Part shown: one piece after another, positions 1-8,809 of the stretch | Layout of the letters: the number at the start of each line of letters is the position of its first letter | Numbering within the stretch: position 1 is the first letter of the stretch | Origin: Candidatus Borrarchaeum yapensis | Lineage (GTDB): Archaea; Asgardarchaeota; Sifarchaeia; Borrarchaeales; Borrarchaeaceae | Direction: 5' to 3' | Assembly (NCBI GenBank): GCA_016840515.1 | Contig: JAEOSF010000026.1 | Span: 1-47,588 of the forward strand | Length of the DNA: 47,588 bases | Translations under genes and position numbers: made by a program | The notes under the pieces: generated by a model | What the model was told of the DNA's origin: nothing | Database searches by the model: none | The model's input: only the letters and a program-made list of their open reading frames with translations

Positions 1-1299
1 TTCTTCTTTTTCTTCCTCTGACGTGGAAATCAGAATAGCCTCACCAACCGTGTCAAATTTTGGTCTTCCAGCTCTACCTGCCATTTGCTTATACTCTAAG
101 ACTGGTATTTCTACTAGATTTCCCAATCGCGCCCTACTAAAACTATATCTCTTATAATCTCTTATGATAACGCGTCTAGCTGGCAAATTAACGCCCGCTG
201 CAATTGTGGGAGTGGCACAAATGGCAGAAATAAGTTTTTCTTTGAAATACTTCTCAACTAGCTTCCTGTGTTGATAGTCCATTCCAGCATGATGAAATGC
301 TACTCCACCTAAGAAAGACTTTGCAAGGCGTTTACGTAATGTAGTATTTGCTCCAATAGTTAAAATTTTTTCTTTTGCATTCTTCAGTACTTCTTTTTTC
401 TCATTTGTTAAATAACTAGCTAAAAACTGCGCCAATTTAGAGGCTAAGGACATCGTTGATTTTCGTGTATTTGTGAAAATGATTATTTGTCCATTGTTGC
501 GCAACGTGTCCCTTACTAATTCTGTTGTGGGATCAGTAATAGTTCGCTTGGTTTTCTTTTTCCTTCTTTTAGCAGTTTTGCGACTATCAATGCGTTCCTC
601 CTCATGTGCGCTTATATTGACAATTTCTTCAGATGTTCCATCTTTAAATTCAACCGTCCCATTGAGATAGACACCTTCCTTTAGAATTACGGGTCTCCAC
701 TCGCTCAGGATTAGTTTGGCATCTAACCACTCAGCGATCTCTTGTGCGTTGTTGACAGTTGCCGAAAGTGCGAGGATTTGTGCTTTTGGATTAATTTGTC
801 TAAGTTTAGAGAGTGTTATCTCAAGGGTAGGACCACGACTCGGATCTGTAATTAGATGAACTTCATCACTTACAATAAGCGAAATATCTGTAATCCACGA
901 TACTTGATGACGTAACAATGAATCTGCTTTCTCGTTAGAACAGATTATTATATCAAAATTCTTCAACCATTGATCCTTCGAATCAAAATCCCCTGTACTT
1001 AAAATTGTTTTAATTCCTAATTGTTCATATTTTTGGAACTCTTCTTTCTTCTCAGAAGCTAAGGCTTTCAGTGGAACTAAATAGATTACCTTACCATTCC
1101 ATTCTAAAATATGCTTTAGCATGGCTAACTCTGCTATCAGCGTTTTTCCCGATGCTGTAGGACATGCCAATAACATATTATCTCCATCAAGGACGCCTTC
1201 TCGGATTGCATCTGCTTGCGGCGGATAGAGATCAATAAGTCCATGGTTTTTCAATAAATCTAAAACTTCTTTGGGAAGCGGAAGATTTTCTATTTTCAC
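1..1299 (-). CDS. hel308: Hel308-type superfamily 2 DNA helicase, C-terminus cut by window edge
   Basis: ATP-dependent 3'-5' helicase of the Ski2/Hel308 family, known in archaea to act at stalled replication forks. The visible 433 residues begin at a GTG (1297-1299) behind a GGAGGAG ribosome-binding site. They contain a Q-motif region (YPPQADAI), Walker A (PTASGKT), a DEVH box, motif III-like LSATV, and the motif VI region QMAGRAGRP close to the truncated end. Family members are about 700 residues, so the ratchet and C-terminal domains lie outside the window. A lysine/arginine-rich stretch (KTAKRRKKKTKR) sits between the two RecA-like domains. The next gene upstream is mcm on the same strand, about 110 bp away, which fits a replication/repair role. 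Other Ski2-like helicases are less likely. Confidence 0.88.
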   Translation of the reverse strand, partial: MKIENLPLPKEVLDLLKNHGLIDLYPPQADAIREGVLDGDNMLLACPTASGKTLIAELAMLKHILEWNGKVIYLVPLKALASEKKEEFQKYEQLGIKTILSTGDFDSKDQWLKNFDIIICSNEKADSLLRHQVSWITDISLIVSDEVHLITDPSRGPTLEITLSKLRQINPKAQILALSATVNNAQEIAEWLDAKLILSEWRPVILKEGVYLNGTVEFKDGTSEEIVNISAHEEERIDSRKTAKRRKKKTKRTITDPTTELVRDTLRNNGQIIIFTNTRKSTMSLASKLAQFLASYLTNEKKEVLKNAKEKILTIGANTTLRKRLAKSFLGGVAFHHAGMDYQHRKLVEKYFKEKLISAICATPTIAAGVNLPARRVIIRDYKRYSFSRARLGNLVEIPVLEYKQMAGRAGRPKFDTVGEAILISTSEEEKEE

Positions 1300-1409
1300 T
1301 TGGATAAAACTCCTCCAATTTAAAAGCAGATTCTTTTTTTACGATTATAATTTAAATTACTCGTTCTAATGAAAAAGGGCTTTCGCTGGTTTGGTTTGAG
1401 AAAGATCTT

Positions 1410-3473
1410 TTAAGATTCGCTAATTCGCTTAATAAACCCACTTTTCGGCTCATAAATTTCTCCACTCTGTTGTAGGTTATCTAGTGCACGCTTCACAAAT
1501 GGAGGCTCAAAGCCTGCATCTTCTGCCCTCTGTATCAGTTTAGAAATGGGCACATTACCGCCCATTTCAACCTCCAAGCCTTTTATTAAATCAAGCAGTT
1601 CTGAAATCTTATCTCTAGTGCTCTTTGTTTGTCCAAGCATAATTGAATCAATATCATATCTTCCGCTTTCATCTACGCCAACTTGCTGTAATGAATACTT
1701 CATTAAGCGAATTGCTGCCTCGGCATCCTCAGCTGAAACTTCCTCCCGAAGCGCCATTTTTGCCCTTGCTTCGGATATTCTGACAAGTGCTTCTAATTGC
1801 CGTGCAGTTATTGGAATAGGGGAATTCGCTTCTTCTCCAGCTTTTCTCATAAGTAAATAGAATTCTTGTAATTTTTCTCCTGCCTCTTTTGTCAACTTTG
1901 GACGAATCCTGCTTTTGGCAAAGGCAATATATTTCCTAAGCAATACTGGATCGATTGGAGATTCTATCGCAATAGAATCACCTTTCTCGTGAAGTTTTAA
2001 AATGTGCTCAGCAATTTCTCTATCGTATTCCGCATCTGGCTTGTCAGTTATTGTAAACAGTAAGTCGAATCGAGAAAGGATTGTCACGGGCAGTCTAATA
2101 TTTTCAGCAGGCGTACCATAAATATTGTAGCGACCTTTATACGGGTTGGCGGCCGCAAGGATTGAGGTCCTCGCGTTTAATGTGGCGATGATTCCGGCCT
2201 TAGCTATGCTAACGGTGTGTTGTTCCATCGCCTCATGTATGGCGACCCTGTCTTCGGTTCTCATTTTGTCGAACTCATCAATACAAGCTACCCCCATATC
2301 AGAAAGGACAAGAGCGCCTGCCTCAAGCGTCATCTCTCCAGTATCAGCATCTCTCATTACAGCTGCAGTAAGCCCGGCTGCTGTTGAACCTTTTCCTGAC
2401 GTATAAAGTGCTCTTGGGGCTATTCTTGCGACATATTGAAGTAATTGCGACTTAGCTGTTCCAGGGTCCCCTACTAGAAGAATATTCGATTCGCCTCGAA
2501 TTTTCATTCCATCTGGCAATACTTTATTTGTACCTCCAAATAGAAGAAGCGCAATAGCCTCTTTGATATTTTCGTAACCATAAATCGAGGGGGCGATAGA
2601 TCGTATCAACTTCTGATGGACCCACACATCTTGTGACAGCTCTTTAATCTCTTGTTCTTCTTCGGGACTTATTTCGATTTTTCCAAGCCCTTTTTCGAAT
2701 ACATCAATGTAATTCGAAGCTAAATATACTGAAAAAGTGGGAGTCTTTAATCTTCCCTTTGTAAAATCAGGAACGGATCGAAGAACTCCAATAATTCCCA
2801 CACGATCGCCAGGTCTGGCGACATCAACAAGATCATCTTTTATAATTATATCCAAAGAGCGCGGTAACTGACCTGGCGGGAGTTCTTCAGGCATTTCTTG
2901 TATTCGTACCTTCTGCCAATCTGTAAAGGTCGACTCATCCATCAGAAGTTTGAACGGTCCCTTTTTTCTACAACTAGGATTTTCACAGATATTGGGTTCG
3001 GAATATCCTTTATCCTGAGGAATTTCGTAGAGATAGCCACATTTTGTACAAATGAACATCGCTTTTATTAGCAATGGTTTAACTTCTGAAGCGCGTGTTA
3101 ATATTCCTTCAACTTGTACAAATCTACCAATATTTACCGATCTGATTTTTCTGAGAGCTAGTTGTTCAGGTGGATTGCGAAAGCGTGCATGAAAAGTATC
3201 TACCTTTTTGTAGTAATCAGGATCGATAACCTTCATCACATTTTTTACAGCAGTCGATGCTGAATTGACAAATTGATCCGGATTTTCTTCAACAAGTTCA
3301 GCAAGAGCTGGGTCAAATACCCTAACATCATTAAAGTCGATGATCAGTGATCGGGCCTCTTCAAGAGGCATACGTTCAATACGATCTCTCCAAATCAGCG
3401 ATCCTGAATCATCGCGAAATTCTTTAAAGAAAGTTTCAAATTGCTCTACATATTCTTCAGAGGTTTCTGACAT
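1410..3473 (-). CDS. mcm: Replicative DNA helicase MCM
   Basis: Minichromosome maintenance protein, the hexameric 3'-5' replicative helicase. The 687 residues are a full archaeal MCM. The N-terminal OB domain holds a C4 zinc ribbon (CTKCG near residue 140, then paired cysteines in CENPSC). The AAA+ domain has Walker A (GDPGTAKS, about residue 335), Walker B (CIDEFDKM) and the arginine-finger motif LSRFDLLF. A winged-helix-like C-terminus follows (PISKLIQRAEDAGFEPPFV). No intein is present. The gene lies between hel308 and a gins23-like gene on the same strand, so most of the CMG core is encoded here. The start is an ATG with a weak upstream GTGGA. Confidence 0.97.
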   Translation of the reverse strand: MSETSEEYVEQFETFFKEFRDDSGSLIWRDRIERMPLEEARSLIIDFNDVRVFDPALAELVEENPDQFVNSASTAVKNVMKVIDPDYYKKVDTFHARFRNPPEQLALRKIRSVNIGRFVQVEGILTRASEVKPLLIKAMFICTKCGYLYEIPQDKGYSEPNICENPSCRKKGPFKLLMDESTFTDWQKVRIQEMPEELPPGQLPRSLDIIIKDDLVDVARPGDRVGIIGVLRSVPDFTKGRLKTPTFSVYLASNYIDVFEKGLGKIEISPEEEQEIKELSQDVWVHQKLIRSIAPSIYGYENIKEAIALLLFGGTNKVLPDGMKIRGESNILLVGDPGTAKSQLLQYVARIAPRALYTSGKGSTAAGLTAAVMRDADTGEMTLEAGALVLSDMGVACIDEFDKMRTEDRVAIHEAMEQHTVSIAKAGIIATLNARTSILAAANPYKGRYNIYGTPAENIRLPVTILSRFDLLFTITDKPDAEYDREIAEHILKLHEKGDSIAIESPIDPVLLRKYIAFAKSRIRPKLTKEAGEKLQEFYLLMRKAGEEANSPIPITARQLEALVRISEARAKMALREEVSAEDAEAAIRLMKYSLQQVGVDESGRYDIDSIMLGQTKSTRDKISELLDLIKGLEVEMGGNVPISKLIQRAEDAGFEPPFVKRALDNLQQSGEIYEPKSGFIKRISES

Positions 3474-4145
3474 TTTTTTCCACTCAGTTAATCTGTAAAT
3501 TCAAGGATGAAATGTTAAAGTATTTGATTTGAATTTGAATATAATATCGGGTTTTTCTTCGTAATTGAGTTCATAAAACTGATAAATTGTCGATTTAACA
3601 GATCTAAAGTGCATTACTCAAATAGAGAGCTACATTCAACAAAATATAATGGTTAAGAACTAATATAAATGCATTCAAAATTTTGAAATTCGTCTATTTT
3701 TGAGTTTGAAATGAAATTGATTAAAAAACTTGGGAATTATCACAAAACTTCGATAAGAGTTACGTTAGGTGAGTCATCGTCTTCCGGCAAATATCTGTAG
3801 CTCTTTTAATAATATATTTTTCAGTAAACACTTTTCGCGTGGCATTCTTCCTTAAAGTCATTTGTATTACTCTAAAGGTTGTCTGGAGGGAAGAAAGAGT
3901 CCACAATAGTGGGTGATGGTTGGGGTAAAACCATTTATACCTCTTTCCTCCTATCTCCCCCTTTTAAGCAGCGTTTTGTAAAGCGCTTGAAATTTCTAAA
4001 AGCATTTTTATAAGACTTGCTTCGTTTTTATCATTCTTAAAAAATGATCTACAAAGGTATAATGGTATAGTTTTCTTTATAAAATATACAGTATATTTAA
4101 AGCTATCTAAAAACGCCAAAAGTAACTGGAAAAGTCTAGAAATAC
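3474..4145. other. Long intergenic region between mcm and gins23
   Basis: This 672-bp AT-rich stretch has no convincing protein-coding gene. Most of it is featureless A/T-rich sequence. The exception is about 3880-3965, which is markedly richer in G and C and folds into a compact structure, annotated separately. TATA-like runs occur on both sides of that element (about 3810-3822 on the plus strand and 4002-4016 read on the minus strand). Confidence 0.6.
3885..3951. ncRNA. Candidate structured RNA (three-way junction), strand uncertain
   Basis: Direct inspection shows a nested inverted-repeat arrangement. The outer stem pairs GGAGG (3885-3889) with CCTCC (3947-3951) and AAAGAG (3894-3899) with CTCTTT (3941-3946), with a four-base bulge GAAG. 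Inside are two further hairpins: TCCAC/GTGGG (3900-3904 with 3909-3913, loop AATA) and ATGGTT/AACCAT (3916-3921 with 3929-3934, seven-base loop). On the plus strand it is followed by CCCCC then TTTT, which could terminate transcription. On the minus strand the outer stem is followed by AGACA, reminiscent of an H/ACA 3' box, though the fold is not a typical H/ACA one. It lacks the tRNA T-arm motif. No known family is recognised. Confidence 0.35.
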
Positions 4146-4730
4146 TTAATCAAGAGAGAACAATTTATCTTTCCACTGTATGCATAACGAGCTTAATTCC
4201 TGAAAAAGGATCCTTTCTTCTTTTGTCATATATTCAGTGAAGTCTCGCGAATTTCTTGTTTGAGATGCTATTTTTAATACTTTGAATAGGCGCATGGAAA
4301 GAATATCTCTTATAAGTGCTTCAATTTTTTCATAAGATTGCTGTGCTGTTGGGCTCTCTATTTGTTTAAGAAATTTTAATTGTTCTCGAACCTTTAAATA
4401 AAAATCTCCATCAATTGGCTGTAATGCGTGTGCTTCTCCTTCCTTTTTCAAAACATTATGTAATTCTGAAAGCTCGATAAAGTTTTCCTTTAATTTGGCA
4501 TAACCCTGCTTGACTAATTCGGTTGCAATCCATAGTGGTATGTTTTTTTCTTGTCCTTTTTTTGAAGTAAGCTTAAACTCTCTTTCGAGAAGGCCGTTTA
4601 TATCCTTCAAGAATTTAATTTGTACTGATCCTTCTTCGAATTCGAACTGAAGCCTTTTAATATATGTATCAATCATCTGACTTTCCATTTGTAACACACT
4701 CTTTATATTCAAATCTTCGATAAATAGCAA
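4146..4730 (-). CDS. gins23: GINS complex subunit, Gins23 type
   Basis: A 194-residue protein that fits archaeal GINS, the complex bridging MCM and the GINS-associated nuclease at the replication fork. The clearest signal is the IPLWIATELVKQGYAKL segment around residues 64-80, which matches the VPLWLA(x)LLK signature of Psf2/Psf3-like (Gins23) subunits. That implies a B domain first and a helical A domain after it. The rest is predicted helical. It starts with TTG and has no obvious ribosome-binding site. It lies upstream of mcm on the same strand, separated by the 670-bp gap. Gins51 (Psf1/Sld5 type) is the alternative but fits the motif order less well. Confidence 0.7.
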   Translation of the reverse strand: MLFIEDLNIKSVLQMESQMIDTYIKRLQFEFEEGSVQIKFLKDINGLLEREFKLTSKKGQEKNIPLWIATELVKQGYAKLKENFIELSELHNVLKKEGEAHALQPIDGDFYLKVREQLKFLKQIESPTAQQSYEKIEALIRDILSMRLFKVLKIASQTRNSRDFTEYMTKEERILFQELSSLCIQWKDKLFSLD

Positions 4731-4829
4731 GGCTAAATTAAAAATACATGTAACTTATAGAGTTAAAGAGTTTTATGGGGAACTTGCAAAAAGAGATAGA
4801 AGGAGATAAAACTGATAGATAAATCAAAA

Positions 4830-5582
4830 TTGTTGCAAAATTATCCACCTTCGCTCTCACTGGCCATTACTGCCATAATGACAGCTCTCGTTTGTGTTAC
4901 CACACTTGTCTTCCAAATCTCAATACCCCAAACACAGGGCTTCTTCAACCTCGGAGATTCTGCAGTCTACATCTCTGCAATACTTTTTGGTCCAATTATT
5001 GGCGCATTTAGTGGTGGCGTTGGATCGGCGCTTGCAGATCTTATATTGGGCTACGGGGTGTTTGCACCAATTACTCTAGTTACAAAGGGCGCAGAAGGAT
5101 TTGTTGTTGGACTTATTAGTAACTCCCTTATACCGCCTAAAAAAATAAATACCCGCTGGAAAGTTTTCATTAGTTTTACGGGATTAATTGTGGGAATAAT
5201 TATTATCCTTGTTGGATTATTATTCTATTCTACTCCTTGGCAAATTGGAGTTGGAATTCTGGGCAGTTATCAGTTCTTTGAACTCAGCCCGATACCTATT
5301 ATGTGGATAGTCTTAGGTTGTATAAGTGCAGCATTGATTATAATTGTAGGAATCAGAACGACCCCAGAAGTGTCATGGCTTGTTTTTTCTATCCTTATAG
5401 GAGGAAGTTGCATGGTATTGGGCTATTTTGCTGCAGAATACTGGATCTTAGGTTTCGGACCTGCTGCCTTTGTTGAAGTTCCTTTCAATATTGGTCAAAT
5501 GACAATTGGTGGCATTATTGCAATTCCTGTATCACAGTCTCTAAAAAAAGCGTTACCATTTCTGACAGTCCCTCAAGAATGA
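4830..5582 (+). CDS. ECF-type transporter S component-like membrane protein
   Basis: A hydrophobic protein with about six to seven membrane segments. The N-terminal half has features of the ECF transporter substrate-binding S component: a first helix running into a short loop, then NLGDSAVYISAILFGP, a glycine-rich turn (GAFSGGVGSALADL) and TKGAEGFVVG. Such proteins bind a vitamin or cofactor precursor and work with a shared EcfA/EcfT module, which is not in this window. The substrate cannot be told. The annotated start is TTG at 4830 (followed by a second TTG), but the best ribosome-binding site (AGGAG, 4801-4805) is 24 bases upstream. It is correctly spaced for CTG 4812 or ATA 4815, both in frame (see findings). 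It is divergent from gins23. Confidence 0.7.
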   Translation: MLQNYPPSLSLAITAIMTALVCVTTLVFQISIPQTQGFFNLGDSAVYISAILFGPIIGAFSGGVGSALADLILGYGVFAPITLVTKGAEGFVVGLISNSLIPPKKINTRWKVFISFTGLIVGIIIILVGLLFYSTPWQIGVGILGSYQFFELSPIPIMWIVLGCISAALIIIVGIRTTPEVSWLVFSILIGGSCMVLGYFAAEYWILGFGPAAFVEVPFNIGQMTIGGIIAIPVSQSLKKALPFLTVPQE

Positions 5583-5827
5583 ATTCTGTTTGTAATTCGG
5601 AAAATGTCAATTCAGAAAAAGAATAGAACAAAATTATATTTTGCTAAAATGAATCCATTTTATTTACGGTTTAGTTCAATCTTAAAGAATGTACGTAAAT
5701 AGAAATGCTTTTAATTCGTATAGATGAATACTAAATATGCTCCTCAAATATTGGGAACAAATATTAGCAGATACAAAAAATCCAGCTCATTTTTCACTTT
5801 GTCAAAGTTCGTTGTCAATCGTGGAGC

Positions 5828-5838
5828 TTATATTATAT
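5828..5838 (+). promoter_or_regulatory. TATA-box-like promoter of pyrG
   Basis: TTATATTATA lies about 36 bases before the pyrG ATG, in an AT-rich 286-bp gap with no other gene. Transcription would start some 10 bases before the start codon, giving a very short leader. Confidence 0.4.
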
Positions 5839-5868
5839 CTTAATAATCTTCTATTAGTTTAAAGTGGT

Positions 5869-7542
5869 ATGACAATGACCAAACTATGTTTTATCACAGG
5901 TGGTGTTTTGAGTGGATTGGGAAAGGGTATAACGACCGCTGCTATCGGCAAATTATTGCAATTCCGAGGCTTTCATGTTGACGTTATTAAAATTGATCCT
6001 TATTTAAACGTCGACCCAGGCACACTTAATCCAATAGAGCATGGAGAAGTGTTTATAACCGATGAGGTATGGGATTTCAACCCCGCTCCCGGTTTCATTT
6101 ACAGGATAGCAGAGATTGATCAAGATGCAGGCACGTACGAACGATTCCTCGACCATCCATTTCATCCGTCACAAAATATTACAAGTGGTCAAATTTATCT
6201 TTCTGTAATTGTACATGAACGCGTTGGAAAGTTTCTTGGTCATACAATTCAGATCGTGCCTCATATCACAGATGAGGTAAAATCTCGTATTAGAAACATC
6301 GCAAATAAGGAGAATCCCGATGTATTGCTTATTGAAATTGGCGGCACCGTCGGTGATATTGAGGCGATGCCATTTCTTGAGGCGATCCGTCAGTTGCGCC
6401 TCGAACTTTCAGAACACGATACTTGCTTAGTCCATGTAACGCTTATTCCATATTTGGAATCCGTTGGTCAATTAAAATCAAAGCCTACCCAACACTCAGT
6501 GCGCACTCTTCAAGGAATGGGGCTTCAGCCAGATATTATCGTTGGAAGAGCAAGAGAATCATTATCTGAAGAGATCAAACATAAAATTAGTTTATATTGC
6601 AGTGTTCCTGAAAAAGCAGTGATAAGTAACCCTGATCTCAGCCTAATTTATGACCTTCCACTTTATTTTGAACAACAAAATATGGGAAATTATCTATGCT
6701 CTTTACTTCAGTTACCCTATGATTGCAAACCCGCCATAGAAGACTGGACTGAAATGGTAAACCTCTTTAAGAACGCCACACGCACTATCAATATTGCAAT
6801 GCCTGGAAAATATACGAGTATAATTGATAGTTATGTTAGCATAAACTATGCATTGCAAGACGCGGGGGCGCATTTGGATGCAAAGGTAAACATTAATTGG
6901 ATCGATACGGAGGCTATTGAAGAAAACCCTGAAAAAATTAGCGTCTTGGATTCGTGTGACGGCTGTCTCCTCACACCAGGCTTTGGATCAAGAGGCGTTG
7001 AAGGCATGATTCAAACTGCTAACTACGCTATCCAAAATAGTATACCTTATCTGGGTATCTGCTTTGGTGCACAACTTCTAACTGTTGCGTTCGCTCGAAA
7101 TGTAATGGGGTGGAAAGAGGCACATACAACTGAAGTTGATGCCGAAACGCAATTACCTGTTATAGATTTCCTTCCTGAGCAAAAAATTATCCAAGAAAAG
7201 GGCGGAACCATGCGACTTGGTGCACACAAGATCATTATTCAAGAAGGAACAAAACTTTGGGATGCATATCATCAATCAGTTATTCATGAACGTTTTCGTC
7301 ATAGATATCACATAATTGAGGAATATACGAGCCAAATGAAACAGAAAGGCTTCATTACCAGTGCTTATGATGAAATGGGGAAAATTGTTAATGCTATAGA
7401 GATTGCCGGCCATCCGTTTTGCGTGGGAGTACAGTTTCATCCTGAGTACACCTCTCGACCAAACAGACCAAATCCTTTGTATTTTGCCTTCATAAAACAT
7501 GCACTTGAGAGATCTACTATCAGAATGAATGCTAACGAATAA
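5869..7542 (+). CDS. pyrG: CTP synthase (glutamine-hydrolysing)
   Basis: Makes CTP from UTP, ATP and glutamine, the last step of pyrimidine nucleotide synthesis. The N-terminal amidoligase domain starts with TGGVLSGLGKGITTAA and contains the conserved IEIGGTVGDIE and KPTQHSVRTLQ segments. The class I glutaminase domain has the nucleophile cysteine at about residue 398 (GICFGAQ, where bacterial enzymes often have GICLGMQ) and the His/Glu pair in QFHPEYTSRP near the C-terminus. At 557 residues it is slightly longer than the usual 530-545. A monocistronic transcript is likely. ATG codons at 5869 and 5875 are both possible starts. Confidence 0.97.
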   Translation: MTMTKLCFITGGVLSGLGKGITTAAIGKLLQFRGFHVDVIKIDPYLNVDPGTLNPIEHGEVFITDEVWDFNPAPGFIYRIAEIDQDAGTYERFLDHPFHPSQNITSGQIYLSVIVHERVGKFLGHTIQIVPHITDEVKSRIRNIANKENPDVLLIEIGGTVGDIEAMPFLEAIRQLRLELSEHDTCLVHVTLIPYLESVGQLKSKPTQHSVRTLQGMGLQPDIIVGRARESLSEEIKHKISLYCSVPEKAVISNPDLSLIYDLPLYFEQQNMGNYLCSLLQLPYDCKPAIEDWTEMVNLFKNATRTINIAMPGKYTSIIDSYVSINYALQDAGAHLDAKVNINWIDTEAIEENPEKISVLDSCDGCLLTPGFGSRGVEGMIQTANYAIQNSIPYLGICFGAQLLTVAFARNVMGWKEAHTTEVDAETQLPVIDFLPEQKIIQEKGGTMRLGAHKIIIQEGTKLWDAYHQSVIHERFRHRYHIIEEYTSQMKQKGFITSAYDEMGKIVNAIEIAGHPFCVGVQFHPEYTSRPNRPNPLYFAFIKHALERSTIRMNANE

Positions 7543-7639
7543 ATATCATCGAAAATCTCATCTTTCAATCCAATTTTGGCCTCTTAGGGTGTAAGAAGAA
7601 AGGACAAAGAATACAAAATTCCATAAAGGTCTAAAGAAG

Positions 7640-8791
7640 ATGTATATCAAGTCGCTACATAATGAACTTGGCGAAATTGTAAGAAAGTTAAAGCAACTTG
7701 AAAGAGATAAAGAAATGTTTAGCATGCTCCTTAGGGGAGGGCTAGAACAGATTGACTTGGATGCTTTTCCAAAACTCAAAGAAGATGGGATTATTGAGAG
7801 AAAATTAGTAAAAAAGGTAGAACCTACAAATTTAGCGGGTCTCAGAATTGCGGGAATAGATGGTGGCGTAGTTTCTCGTCTATATCATGCTATTGATATT
7901 ATCCTCACCAAAGCAGTAGCGGTGATTTTTGATTTTTCTGAAGATAAGCCAGTTGTTAGATATTATCCAACTGATGTTCCGCCTCTGAACGTACTCGTTA
8001 ATTACATTCCAGTATCGAGAATAGAGATTGAAACCTCATCTAGTTTAGAACGCGCGATTGAAGAGGTAAAAACAGCGATAGGGGTTGTAGATTATGCTAA
8101 AATTGACATTTTATGCATGGACGGATCAATCTATCCTCAACAATACGATATCTTCGCCACATCCACTATTGCTTCAAGAGGTGAATTATTAACGAAATTT
8201 TGTGAAAAACTCTATGAAAAATGTAAAGAACACGGGACTTTATTAGTAGGGGTAGTAGAAGACAGTCGGTCGACACGGTTTACTCAGATTTTAAGTGAAA
8301 TTTTGCCATCTCTTATAAAAAAGTTCCCTCAGCTGTTTGAGTTGTTACAGATAGATTATAGAGGCATAATCAAACAAATAAAGGACACTGATTTGCTATA
8401 TCGCATTTTGAAAACTAAAGAAAGGACTGGTTGCTATCAGCTATTACCATCAAATACAAAAAAATCAATTTCACGTATTGCACCGTATTGGCGTCAAAGT
8501 ATTTTTGCTTTTTATCTCAAGTCTGTAGACTATGATCAACCAACCCGTATTGAATTTCTTAATCCAGAGCATCTTAATCCAGCTGAAGCTGCAGATAAAA
8601 TATCTTCCGTCCTTTACCCACTTTCAAGCTATCACCGCGCGTACGGTATTCCATCCGTTTTAATCGAAGCAGACGCAAGGGCTAAACTTAAGGACTGGGA
8701 TTTAGATTTTATTTATGCTCAATTAATTGAAAAAGTTGGACACTCACCATCTTTAATGAGATTAAGACGTGAACGAAGACCGTTTAGATGA
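7640..8791 (+). CDS. nurA: NurA 5'-3' nuclease
   Basis: Partner of the HerA translocase in archaeal DNA end resection. The NurA domain is visible as AGIDGGVVSR (first metal-binding aspartate, about residue 74), CMDGSIYP (about residue 155), GVVEDSRSTRF, and the C-terminal block YGIPSVLIEADARAKL. The N-terminal 50 residues form a charged helix (ELGEIVRKLKQLERDKEMF), common in the family. It sits directly before herA, 18 bp to the ATG of that gene, which strongly supports the call. Rad50 and Mre11 are not in the window. Confidence 0.93.
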   Translation: MYIKSLHNELGEIVRKLKQLERDKEMFSMLLRGGLEQIDLDAFPKLKEDGIIERKLVKKVEPTNLAGLRIAGIDGGVVSRLYHAIDIILTKAVAVIFDFSEDKPVVRYYPTDVPPLNVLVNYIPVSRIEIETSSSLERAIEEVKTAIGVVDYAKIDILCMDGSIYPQQYDIFATSTIASRGELLTKFCEKLYEKCKEHGTLLVGVVEDSRSTRFTQILSEILPSLIKKFPQLFELLQIDYRGIIKQIKDTDLLYRILKTKERTGCYQLLPSNTKKSISRIAPYWRQSIFAFYLKSVDYDQPTRIEFLNPEHLNPAEAADKISSVLYPLSSYHRAYGIPSVLIEADARAKLKDWDLDFIYAQLIEKVGHSPSLMRLRRERRPFR

Positions 8792-8809
8792 AAAAAAGTG
8801 AGATCAAGG

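Noticed and set aside
1546..2406. Plus-strand open frames within mcm
   Set aside because: Shadow frames opposite a clearly conserved gene.
3885..3951. tRNA or RNase P RNA
   Set aside because: No T-arm sequence or acceptor/anticodon layout, and far too short for RNase P RNA.
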